NCBI GenBank assembly: GCA_002403895.1
Contig: DHIQ01000115.1
Location: 4,090-11,545, forward strand
DNA: 7,456 nucleotides
From: Candidatus Neomicrothrix sp. UBA4742
GTDB taxonomy: Bacteria > Actinomycetota > Acidimicrobiia > Acidimicrobiales > Acidimicrobilacustridaceae
Direction: 5' to 3'
The stretch's first letter is position 1, and each line of letters opens with the position of its first letter. This document shows, in pieces, positions 1 through 6,545 of the stretch. The notes below the pieces were generated by a model. That model made no database searches. It was not told where the DNA came from and saw only the letters and a program-made list of their open reading frames with translations. A program made the translations under genes and the position numbers.

Positions 1-513
1 GCGCTCGCGACCCGGACCCGGGCCCGCGACGAACTGGCGGGCGTGACACCCGGGTCTGCCGCTTGGAATCACACCCGCCGACGTGCGGTGCATGCCCGCT
101 ACCTCACGATCTACCGCACGCTGGCCGACCCCGCCTACCTTGACCTGTCCATCGATCCCGATGATCGGGCCATGGGCACGGTGTTCGCGCCTGGCGACCC
201 GATGGACGCCAACTATGGCTATGGCGGACTGGCCCGCACCATGACGGCGCGAGGATGGCTGTCGACCTGGTCGGGGGCAGCCTCCAACGCCCGACTGGCG
301 GCCACCATGCCGTCGGTGCGCCTGCCCACGCTCATCCTCCATCCGACGGCCGACACCGAGATCCGGGTACACCAGGCTGAAGCGATACGCGACGCGGCCG
401 GTGCGGACGACGTCACCTACGAGACCATCCGGGGCGCGCCGCACTACCTCCACGGGCACCGCCGCGAGACGCTGCGCATGATGACGGACTGGCTCAGCGA
501 GCGCGGGTTCTAA
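1..513 (+). CDS. Alpha/beta-hydrolase family protein, C-terminal part (5' end outside window)
   Basis: The frame is open from base 1, so the gene begins upstream. The first in-window start (GTG at 43) is probably internal. About 170 residues are visible. The last third is typical of the alpha/beta-hydrolase fold: a hydrophobic strand LPTLILHP, then the acid-bearing turn TADTE (Asp at about visible residue 118), a helix (HQAEAIRDAAGA), and a final strand followed by GAPHYLHGH. The first His there (about residue 148) is in the place of the catalytic His, and an amphipathic C-terminal helix WLSERGF closes the protein. The nucleophile elbow (GxSxG) would be in the missing N-terminal half, so an active triad cannot be confirmed. 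Substrate is unknown. No signal peptide can be judged. The gene converges on the acidic-repeat gene, with 21 bases between the stop codons and no obvious terminator. Confidence 0.72.
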   Translation, partial: ALATRTRARDELAGVTPGSAAWNHTRRRAVHARYLTIYRTLADPAYLDLSIDPDDRAMGTVFAPGDPMDANYGYGGLARTMTARGWLSTWSGAASNARLAATMPSVRLPTLILHPTADTEIRVHQAEAIRDAAGADDVTYETIRGAPHYLHGHRRETLRMMTDWLSERGF

Positions 514-534
514 CCCCCGTCGCCCTACCGCCGG

Positions 535-909
535 TCACTCGTCGTCGGGCCCGCTGGATACCTCGGTGACCTCGATCTCGTCGATGGTGCCGTCACCGTC
601 GAGATCTACGCCAGTGACCTCGACGCTGTGGATGGCGTCGATGGAGCCGTCGCCGTCGAAATCCATGGCCACCGTGTCACTCACGCTGATGATGTCGGGC
701 ACACCGTCACCGTCGACGTCGATCATCGTGGTGGTGACAACCTCGATGATGTCGGGCACACCGTCACCGTCCAGATCGGTGGTGGTCGTCTCCACCACGA
801 TGAGGCCGTCAGCCTCGCCGTCGCCGTCGATGTCGACGAGTTCGGTCTCGATCTCCGTCACCTCGGCGATGCCCCTCTCCGATACGTCAGAGTTCTCAAT
901 GCCCGTCAT
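535..909 (-). CDS. Small acidic protein with five DxDGDG calcium-binding-like repeats at a 19-residue period
   Basis: The gene encodes 124 residues. The ATG at 909-907 is preceded by a GGGGAG Shine-Dalgarno match at good spacing. Five loops of the form DxDGDGxxDxI begin at residues 26, 45, 64, 83 and 102, exactly 19 residues apart. Each is followed by a beta-prone stretch rich in V, T and E. The loops resemble the calcium loops of EF-hand, dockerin and thrombospondin type-3 repeats, so Ca2+ binding is a reasonable inference. The regular strand-loop period would suit a small solenoid-like stack. By my count there are 38 Asp/Glu against one Arg and no Lys, no Cys, and one aromatic residue (Phe84). 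There is no signal peptide or membrane segment, so it looks cytoplasmic, which is unusual because most such repeats lie in secreted proteins. No family name is recognised. It lies on the strand opposite to both flanking genes. Confidence 0.7.
   Translation of the reverse strand: MTGIENSDVSERGIAEVTEIETELVDIDGDGEADGLIVVETTTTDLDGDGVPDIIEVVTTTMIDVDGDGVPDIISVSDTVAMDFDGDGSIDAIHSVEVTGVDLDGDGTIDEIEVTEVSSGPDDE
688..771. repeat. 27-bp perfect direct repeat, 57 bp apart, inside the acidic-repeat gene
   Basis: Bases 688-714 and 745-771 are identical over 27 bp, starting gatgatgtcgggcac on the + strand. The offset is 57 bp, exactly one 19-residue protein repeat. They encode the two DGDGVPDII loops (protein repeats 2 and 3). 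The other three repeats are diverged at DNA level. This suggests one recent unit duplication or gene conversion within an older array. Confidence 0.85.
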
Positions 910-911
910 GT

Positions 912-1211
912 CTGTCTCCCCGGTCGGCCGACCACGAGACGGCCGGAACCACCGAGCCTACGTGGCGGCAGCTCCAGCCGTACGCGCCCTCGGTCACCGT
1001 CTGTGTCAATCGCCACGGGGCGCGCATTCTCGGGCATCATGAGTGGGTGCCGAGTTCTGATCCAGAAAACGGCCGAGAGCGACGCTCCGGCAGACCCAGA
1101 GAGCGCGGACTCGGACTCAGCCGCGTCACCCCGGTCGGCGAGCGCTATCTGGTCCCCAGTGGGGCGACGCTGGAGGTGGCCGCGTCTGTAGGTGACGTCG
1201 ACCACCCGTGA
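912..1211 (+). pseudogene. Coding-like frame without a usual start, stop overlapping the oxidoreductase start (remnant or unrecognised small gene)
   Basis: A rightward frame is open from 804 and ends with TGA at 1209-1211. Its last bases form a GTGA overlap with the next gene's start, a common operon junction. From about 927 the residues and third-position GC look like real protein: TEPTWRQLQPYAP, then VCVNRHGARILGHHEW, and at the end RVTPVGERYLVPSGA. The middle (about 1050-1120) is Arg-rich with poorer codon bias, and a different frame looks better there (an acidic stretch TAESDAPADPE), so compensating frameshifts are possible. There is no in-frame ATG, GTG or TTG before GTG 1047, which would give only 54 residues; CTG 912 is the nominal left edge used here. 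Coding character fades just where the leftward acidic-repeat gene begins, so the 5' end may have been removed. GHHEW loosely recalls amidase-type peptidoglycan hydrolases, but no family is claimed. Apart from this frame I see nothing in 910-1207. Confidence 0.35.
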
Positions 1212-3223
1212 CCGAAGCACCCTTTCCCCATCTGTTCACCCCCGGGGCCATCGGACCGATGGGCCTGCGCAACCGGATCCTCCTGTCCCCCATGGGAGAC
1301 CGTCTGGCCAACCATGACGGAACGGTGAGCGAACGGCAGGCCACCTACCTCGAGGCGCGTGCTCGGGGCGGGGTCGGGCTTGTCGTGGTTGGCTCGGTCG
1401 CCGTGTCGTACCCCCAGGGGGCCTACGCGCCCTGCCAGACGGCGCTGTCGCACGACCGGTTCATCCCTGGGCTCCGAGAGCTGGCCGACCGGGTGCACCG
1501 ACACGGCGCCCGCATCGCCTCCCAGCTGGTGCACGACGGCGCCAACTCGCTGTTCGACATCGCCGAGGGCCGGCCGTTGCTCGTGCCCTCCGTCCCGCCC
1601 CGGCTCCGCCCCGACGCCCGCTCGGCCATGGTGACACCGGCGGAGCTCGAGGCGATGATCCGGCCGTTCACCACGCCGACGTCGGCGACCATCTACCGGG
1701 TGGCCGACGAGGATGACCTCCACGGCGTCGTTGAAGCCTTCGCCGGTGCCGCCGTAAGGGCCCGGCGGGCGGGGTTCGACGGCGTGGAGGTGCACGCCGG
1801 GCACGGCTACCTGATCGACTCGTTCCTCTCCCCCGCCCTTAACCAGCGCGACGATCAATGGGGAGGAGCCGTCGCCGGGCGAGCGCGGCTACTCACCGAG
1901 ATCCTCCGTGCCATCCGTGAGCAGGTGGGCGACGATCTCGCCGTCTGGTGCCGACTCAACGCCCTCGAGCGCTATCGCGACGGGGGTGAGACGCCCGATG
2001 ACCTGGTAGCGGTGGCCGACCTCGCCGTGGGCGCCGGCAGCCAGGCCATCCACGTGAGCGCAGCCACCGATGCCGGCGCGGCCCTCGGGGTGACCGCGGC
2101 TCACACCCCGCACGAGCCCGGCTTGTTGCTCCCCTATGCCGCCATGGTCAAGGCCCGGGTGCCCGTGCCCGTAATCGCCGTCGGGCGGCTCGAGCCCGAC
2201 GTGGCCGAACGCGCCCTCGCCAATGGTGCCGCCGATTTCGTGGCCATGGGCCGCAAGCTCCTGGCGGATCCGGATCTGCCCAACAAGCTCGCCGCCGGAC
2301 GGGTGACGACCATCCGGCCCTGCATCTACCAGTACCGCTGCATCGGCAATATCTTCCTCAACGAACCACTGGCCTGCGTGGCCAATCCCGCCACCGGCCA
2401 TGGCGACGAAGAGCGACTCCCGCCGACGGAGCATCCTCGCCGCGTGCTGGTGGTCGGGGGCGGGCCCGGCGGGCTGGAGGCGGCGACCCTGCTCGACGAG
2501 CGGGGCCACCACGTCGTGCTGGCTGAGGCCGCCGCCGAGTTGGGGGGGACCCTGGCCCTCGCCGCCCGAACCGACGACACCCTGGCCCAGTTCCTGGCCT
2601 GGCAACTCGAACGGATCGCGACGAGCAAGGTCGAGCTGCTGATGGCCACCCCCGTCACCGCCGAGTTGGCCAGCGGCCTCGAGATCGATGAGGTGGTGGT
2701 GGCCTCGGGGGGCCGCTGGACCTTGCCCGACGTCCCCGGGGGCCAGCTGGTGCGGTCCCCGGCTGACCTCTCCGGGTGGCTGCGAGATGACGATCGATCC
2801 GTGACCGACGAGGTCGTGGTCCTGGGCGGCGGGAAGGCGGGGCTCTCTCTGGCCATGCTGGCCGCTCGCCGCGGACGAACGGTCGTCGTGGTGGAGCCCA
2901 CCGGTGTCCTGGCTCCCGAGCTCGGGCCGCCCGGTCGCTTCCGGGTGGTTTACGAGGTCGAGCAGCTGGGCGTCACCCTCGTGACCGGCGCCGTGATCGA
3001 CGAGATCACCGCCACCGGGGTGCGTTGGCATTGCGGCGACCGCGAAATGACCAGCGCCGCGGGGACCGTGGTCACCACGGCCCGGATTGGCGATCTGACG
3101 CTGGCCGAGTCATTGGTCGCGGCGGGCCGTCGAGTGCATGTCGTGGGCGACGCGGTCGGTTCGGGCGGGCTGGAAGGGGCGCTGGCCGACGCGCGGGTTG
3201 TCGCGTTGGCCATCGGCTCCTAG
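1208..3223 (+). CDS. FMN/Fe-S/FAD-dependent oxidoreductase, Old Yellow Enzyme / 2,4-dienoyl-CoA reductase type
   Basis: The protein has 671 residues, normal for this multidomain family. Residues about 5-365 form an FMN-binding TIM barrel: start FPHLFTPGAIGPMGLRNRI, VEVHAGHGYLIDSFLSP at 193-209, and the phosphate-binding end VIAVGR and FVAMGRKLLADPDL. The Fe-S loop follows (Cys372, Cys378, Cys390). Residues 410-671 form a tandem dinucleotide domain with GGGPGG at 417-422 and Glu440 for FAD, GGGKAG at 540-545 and Glu563 for NAD(P)H, and a closing GDAV at 647. The family moves electrons from NAD(P)H through FAD and Fe-S to FMN to reduce enoyl or related substrates, or demethylates amines. The substrate here cannot be told. 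A TGA at 1193-1195 in frame makes GTG 1208 the first possible start, and it fits the family N-terminus. The second cluster Cys expected near 375 is Gln. Probably cytoplasmic. It converges on the FrnE-like gene 16 bases away. Confidence 0.9.
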   Translation: MTEAPFPHLFTPGAIGPMGLRNRILLSPMGDRLANHDGTVSERQATYLEARARGGVGLVVVGSVAVSYPQGAYAPCQTALSHDRFIPGLRELADRVHRHGARIASQLVHDGANSLFDIAEGRPLLVPSVPPRLRPDARSAMVTPAELEAMIRPFTTPTSATIYRVADEDDLHGVVEAFAGAAVRARRAGFDGVEVHAGHGYLIDSFLSPALNQRDDQWGGAVAGRARLLTEILRAIREQVGDDLAVWCRLNALERYRDGGETPDDLVAVADLAVGAGSQAIHVSAATDAGAALGVTAAHTPHEPGLLLPYAAMVKARVPVPVIAVGRLEPDVAERALANGAADFVAMGRKLLADPDLPNKLAAGRVTTIRPCIYQYRCIGNIFLNEPLACVANPATGHGDEERLPPTEHPRRVLVVGGGPGGLEAATLLDERGHHVVLAEAAAELGGTLALAARTDDTLAQFLAWQLERIATSKVELLMATPVTAELASGLEIDEVVVASGGRWTLPDVPGGQLVRSPADLSGWLRDDDRSVTDEVVVLGGGKAGLSLAMLAARRGRTVVVVEPTGVLAPELGPPGRFRVVYEVEQLGVTLVTGAVIDEITATGVRWHCGDREMTSAAGTVVTTARIGDLTLAESLVAAGRRVHVVGDAVGSGGLEGALADARVVALAIGS

Positions 3224-3239
3224 TGGAGACGAGCAACCC

Positions 3240-3944
3240 TCATAGACCGCAGCGCTCGTCTTCGCAGCTGATATCGGCCGCCTCGGCCACGGCATTGATG
3301 CCGACCGGCTCACGTTCGGCCCATGCCGTGTCGAGCACTTCGAGGAGCAGTTCGGTTGGCTGGGCGCCAGCCAGCCCATAGCGACGGTCGATGGCGAAGA
3401 AGGGCACCCCGGTGATGCCGAGTTCACGAGCTTCGACCTCGTCGGCGCGCACCGCGTCGGCGTACTCGTCACTGTCGAGCACCCGGTCGACGGCGAGGGG
3501 GTCGAGGCCGGCATCGATCGCCACCTGGCGCAACGGGTTGCGCTTCCCGATGGGCTGCCCGTCGCGGAAATAGGCCTGGAAGAGCCGCTCACCCAGCTCG
3601 GCCTGGAGGCCAGCTTCGGCGGCGACATGCAGGAGTCGATGGGCGTGGAAGGTGTTGCCCGCCTGGGCCCGACCGAAGTCGAACTCGAGTCCCTCCACCT
3701 CGGCCAGCGCGGTTAGGCGCATTTGACTGGCCACGGCCTGCTCCCGCGACATGCCGTACTTGTGAGCGAGGTGGTCGACGAGCACGCCGCCGCGCACCGG
3801 TGGCGCCGACGGGTCCAGCTCGAAGCTGCGCCACACCACCTCGACCTCGTCGCGGTGGTCGAAACGCTCAAGCGCCTTGTCGAATCGGCGCTTGCCGATC
3901 GCGCACCAGGGGCAAACGACGTCGGACCAGATCTCGACCTTCAC
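3240..3944 (-). CDS. FrnE-like DsbA-family protein-disulfide oxidoreductase
   Basis: The protein has 234 residues and starts with GTG at 3944-3942; an AAAGG ribosome site lies about six bases upstream. The thioredoxin-fold N-terminus MKVEIWSDVVCPWCAIGK carries the redox motif Cys11-Pro-Trp-Cys14. A helical insertion follows (about 50-170, including the family segments NTFHAHRLLH and LFQAYF), and the cis-Pro loop ITGVPFF places Pro181 next to the active site. The C-terminus ends with Cys227-x4-Cys232, matching the second CX4C pair described for Deinococcus FrnE (recalled from literature). No signal peptide is present, so it acts in the cytoplasm. The FrnE/DsbA-like group catalyses dithiol-disulfide exchange or isomerisation and is often linked to oxidative or metal stress. 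2-hydroxychromene-2-carboxylate isomerase-like relatives share the fold but usually lack the CPWC pair. It is divergent from the SnoaL-like gene. Confidence 0.88.
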   Translation of the reverse strand: MKVEIWSDVVCPWCAIGKRRFDKALERFDHRDEVEVVWRSFELDPSAPPVRGGVLVDHLAHKYGMSREQAVASQMRLTALAEVEGLEFDFGRAQAGNTFHAHRLLHVAAEAGLQAELGERLFQAYFRDGQPIGKRNPLRQVAIDAGLDPLAVDRVLDSDEYADAVRADEVEARELGITGVPFFAIDRRYGLAGAQPTELLLEVLDTAWAEREPVGINAVAEAADISCEDERCGL

Positions 3945-4032
3945 GACAACCTTTCAGAGCATTTGGAGGAGCGCCGGGGCAGCGTCACGGTGGTGAACAC
4001 CGGGGCCGGTCAAAATCATCCACCGGGATGTC

Positions 4033-4044
4033 TAGGGTGGCGCC
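4033..4044 (+). promoter_or_regulatory. Likely leaderless promoter (-10 TAGGGT) for the SnoaL-like gene
   Basis: TAGGGT at 4033-4038 fits the actinobacterial -10 pattern TANNNT. Six bases separate it from the ATG at 4045, so transcription would begin at or next to the start codon. No clear -35 is visible; GTCAAA around 4009-4014 is a weak candidate. There is no strong ribosome site in front of the ATG, in line with leaderless translation. The same 100-base region (3945-4044) must also hold the leftward promoter of the FrnE-like gene, for which TTGACC at 4013-4008 (- strand) is a possible -35 with no good -10 partner. Confidence 0.42.
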
Positions 4045-4497
4045 ATGGGGACGGAGGTGCTGGCGCAAGACCATGCCGACCGCCAGGTGCTGCGAGCGCT
4101 GGTCGACGCGTACGCAGCAGCCGCTGACACACGGGACGTCGAGCGGTTCGTCAGTCTGTTCCTTCCCGACGCCACGCTGTCAGCCCATCGCGGGGAAGAC
4201 GAACCGGCGGTCTATACCGGCGCAGCCCGCCTGGCCGAGATCCCCGAGCGCCTGGGCCGATACCGCCACACCCTCCACGTCGTAGGCCACCACTGGTGTG
4301 ACATCGACGGGGACGGGGCCATCGGCGAAGCCGGGTGTCGGGCGCACCACGTCAGCGACGGCGACGACGGCGCCACCGACCTGGTTCTCACCATCCGCTA
4401 CCACGATGCCTACGCCCGGACGCCTGACGGTTGGCGCTTCGCCCGCAGGGAGGTACACATCCTGTGGACGAGCGAGCATCCGGTCGCCGTCATGTGA
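4045..4497 (+). CDS. SnoaL-like / NTF2-fold protein (SnoaL_4 type)
   Basis: The protein has 150 residues, normal for small cone-shaped NTF2-fold proteins. The N-terminal helices contain VLRALVDAYAAAADTRD, then the hallmark FVSLFLPDATLSAH (about 35-48). Next come a GAARLAEIPERLGRYRHTLHVVGHH segment with His75 and His78, then antiparallel strands ending TPDGWRFARREVHILW (126-141). This order matches the SnoaL_4 group, which includes polyketide cyclases, ring dehydratases and many uncharacterised enzymes. In several relatives a His/Asp pair in the cone acts as acid-base, but the reaction here is unknown. No signal peptide is present; it should be cytoplasmic. It is a single gene on this strand, divergent from the FrnE-like gene and convergent with dnaB, so no operon partner hints at a substrate. 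The start is ATG 4045, placed directly after a -10-like element. Confidence 0.82.
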   Translation: MGTEVLAQDHADRQVLRALVDAYAAAADTRDVERFVSLFLPDATLSAHRGEDEPAVYTGAARLAEIPERLGRYRHTLHVVGHHWCDIDGDGAIGEAGCRAHHVSDGDDGATDLVLTIRYHDAYARTPDGWRFARREVHILWTSEHPVAVM

Positions 4498-4526
4498 ACC
4501 GAGTGAAACCCTGCCCCCTGGGGCTT

Positions 4527-6545
4527 CTAGACGCCCTTGGCCATGTTGGCGAACTTCGTGTAGTGGTCCAAAAAGGCCAGGCGCACCATGCCCGTGGGGC
4601 CGTTGCGGTGCTTGCTGACCAGGATCTCGGCGGTGCCCCGGTCAGGTGAATCGGGGTTGTAGACCTCGTCGCGGTAGATGAACATCACCACGTCGGCGTC
4701 CTGTTCGATGGAGTTGTGCACGACGATGCCGTCAGCCACGAAGTTGTGGGTACCGGGAACGGTGGCATCGAACACGGGCTCGTCGCCCAGTTCGGTGATG
4801 CCGACGATCGTGTCCCACCGGACATCGCTGCGGGCCAGGTCGGCCAGCAACGGGTCGGGAACGACCCGGGCCAGGTTGGCGATCTGCGTCCGCGTGAGTG
4901 GGTTGGCGTAAAAGGTCTCCACGAAATTCTCGACGCCGAGCCTGTCCTCGACATCAGCCAGGGTCAGCCCGTGGTGGGGCAGGCATTTGCGGATATAGCT
5001 CCACAGTTCGCGCGGCACCGTGTCGTCAGCCACCTCGTCAGCCCCGACGGGCGCGGGCCACCGACCAGCCCGGGGCACGGCGATGCAGTCGCCGACGTCC
5101 AGCTTCTCGAGCGGGAACCAGCCCTCTAGGGCCAGGAAGGGGTGGTTGGCACTGGCCTTCACCGAACGCCCCGACGACAGCATCAGCTCGTAGACCGTCT
5201 TGACGCCGCTGGGGAAGACCTTGGTCATTTCGCCTTGCACGAGCCGGTAGTGCTCGTTGAGGGTCCACACCGGGACGTGTTCCTCGCCTGAGGCCCGGAG
5301 CTCGCCCATCGTGACCTGGCAACCGTTGTCCGCCCGGGTGATGCGCGTATCGGCCGTAAGGCACCCCGACTCGCGCAGGTCGGCCAGCATCGGCCGCTTG
5401 TCCTGGCGCATCTCCAGGCCGCGCGAGAGCTGCGAGAGCGCCAGCACCGGGCATTCGAGCTCACGGGCCAGGATCTTGAGGCCACGGCTGATCTCCGACA
5501 CCTCGACCTGGCGGTTCTCGGCCTTCGAGCGGCCGGTCATGAGCTGGAGGTAGTCGACCACCACCAGCCCCAAGTCCCCGGTGCGGGCCTTGAGCCGCCG
5601 GGCCTTGGATCGGATCTCCATGATGGTCAGGTTGGGGTTGTCGTCGATCCAGATGGGGGCCTCAGCCAGGCGGCCGGTGGCGTGGGCGATCTTCTGCCAG
5701 TCGGCTTCGTTGAGGTTGCCGTTGCGGACCCGCTTCGAGTCGACTCGGGCCTCGGAGCACAGCATGCGCTGGGTCAGCTCCAGCTTGCTCATCTCCAGCG
5801 AGAAGAGCAGCACGGGACGCTGGGCTTCGAGGGCGGCGTGGGTGGCGATGCCGAGCGCCAGTGCGGTCTTACCAGCCGACGGGCGGGCCCCGAGCACGAG
5901 GAGAGCATTGGGCTGGAGGCCAGAGAGCAACTCGTCGAGGTCGGCGAAGCCACTGGGGAGACCGGTGATCGACTGGCCCCGCTCGTAGAGCTGCTCGAGC
6001 CGATCGAGGTTGGCGTCAAGCAGGTTGTGGATCTCGTCCATGGTGTCGGTGACCCGACGCTGCGCCACCTCGAACACCATCGACTCGGCCAAGTCGACGA
6101 CTTTGGTCACGTCGTCGGGCAGGTCGTAGCCCATCTCGGCGATGTCGCCCGCCACCCGGATGAGTCGCCGCAACAGTGCGTGCTCCTCGATGATCTTGGC
6201 GTAGCGACCGGCGTTGGACGTGGCCGGCGTGCCGTTCTGGAGGGTGACCAGCGTGGCCGGGCCGCCGATGGCGTCGAGCAACCCGGCGCGCCGCAACTCG
6301 TCGGCCACCGTCACCGGGTCGGCGGGCTCGCCCGCCGCGTTCAGGGTGGTGATGGCGTCGTAGATGTGACCGTGGGCCGGCTTGTAGAAATCGTCGGCCC
6401 CCAACAGCTCGGACGCCACGGCGATCGCGTCCCGCGACAGGAGCATCGCGCCCAGGAGGGATTCTTCCGCCTGGAGATTGTTGGGCAAAGATCGCACCGA
6501 ACCGCTGGGGCGGCTCGAGGGGGCGGCGTCGACGTAGTCACTCAT
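4527..6545 (-). CDS. dnaB: Replicative DNA helicase DnaB, intein-containing precursor
   Basis: DnaB is the hexameric 5'-3' helicase that opens the replication fork. The precursor has 672 residues; removing the 217-residue intein gives 455, the usual size. The N-terminal domain starts SLPNNLQAEESLLGAMLL (20-37). A linker precedes the RecA-like domain with SGFADLDELLSGL, Walker A GARPSAGKT (219-227), catalytic Glu251 in SLEMS, Walker B VVVDYLQLM with Asp331, and the H4-region SQLSRGLE (371-378). After the intein, SIEQDADVVMFIYRDE leads to the arginine finger Arg647 in SKHRNGPTG. The frame stays open upstream to 6938, but that part overlaps the terminator and the end of rplI and is not DnaB-like; ATG 6545 fits the family N-terminus, with a weak GGA ribosome site. 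It lies downstream of rplI but behind a terminator, so it probably has its own promoter. It converges on the SnoaL-like gene. Confidence 0.96.
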   Translation of the reverse strand: MSDYVDAAPSSRPSGSVRSLPNNLQAEESLLGAMLLSRDAIAVASELLGADDFYKPAHGHIYDAITTLNAAGEPADPVTVADELRRAGLLDAIGGPATLVTLQNGTPATSNAGRYAKIIEEHALLRRLIRVAGDIAEMGYDLPDDVTKVVDLAESMVFEVAQRRVTDTMDEIHNLLDANLDRLEQLYERGQSITGLPSGFADLDELLSGLQPNALLVLGARPSAGKTALALGIATHAALEAQRPVLLFSLEMSKLELTQRMLCSEARVDSKRVRNGNLNEADWQKIAHATGRLAEAPIWIDDNPNLTIMEIRSKARRLKARTGDLGLVVVDYLQLMTGRSKAENRQVEVSEISRGLKILARELECPVLALSQLSRGLEMRQDKRPMLADLRESGCLTADTRITRADNGCQVTMGELRASGEEHVPVWTLNEHYRLVQGEMTKVFPSGVKTVYELMLSSGRSVKASANHPFLALEGWFPLEKLDVGDCIAVPRAGRWPAPVGADEVADDTVPRELWSYIRKCLPHHGLTLADVEDRLGVENFVETFYANPLTRTQIANLARVVPDPLLADLARSDVRWDTIVGITELGDEPVFDATVPGTHNFVADGIVVHNSIEQDADVVMFIYRDEVYNPDSPDRGTAEILVSKHRNGPTGMVRLAFLDHYTKFANMAKGV
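4713..5363 (-). other. DnaB mini-intein (217 residues, no homing endonuclease)
   Basis: It spans precursor residues 395-611, inserted between RESG and Ser612 of SIEQDAD, the same site as the Synechocystis DnaB intein (recalled). Splicing signals are complete: Cys395 starting CLTADTRI (block A), SANHPF with His468 (block B), VFDATVPGTHNFVADG (block F), and His610-Asn611 before the +1 Ser (block G). LAGLIDADG blocks are absent. The splicing fold ends near AVPRAGRWPAPV (489-500). Residues about 507-580 (DDTVPRELWSYIRK through VRWDTIVGI) are an extra helical segment. I recognise this as the part that lies after the endonuclease in full-size actinobacterial DnaB inteins. Splicing is expected to be autocatalytic and to be needed for working DnaB, because the insertion lies between ATPase motifs. 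Base composition matches the host gene, so it looks long-resident. Confidence 0.93.

Noticed and set aside
906..1040. Leftward frame from ATG 1040 ending in an ATGA overlap with the acidic-repeat gene, containing one IDTDGD motif
   Set aside because: Codon bias is weaker than in neighbouring genes, there is no 19-residue repeat, and the opposite-strand frame here is more protein-like. The overlap and motif could be chance.
566..1191. Two overlapping rightward open frames across the acidic-repeat gene
   Set aside because: Their repetitive Ser/Pro/Thr and Val/Asp/His patterns simply mirror the 57-bp repeats on the other strand. The leftward frame has a ribosome site and coherent DxDGDG loops.
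1889..3031. Long leftward open frame (380 codons) opposite the oxidoreductase
   Set aside because: It is a GC-rich shadow of a clearly conserved gene; its His/Gly/Gln-rich composition matches no family.
4513..4524. Inverted repeat GCCCCCTGGGGC between the SnoaL-like gene and dnaB stops
   Set aside because: The full pairing leaves only a two-base loop and there is no clear U-tract, so it is not convincing as a terminator.
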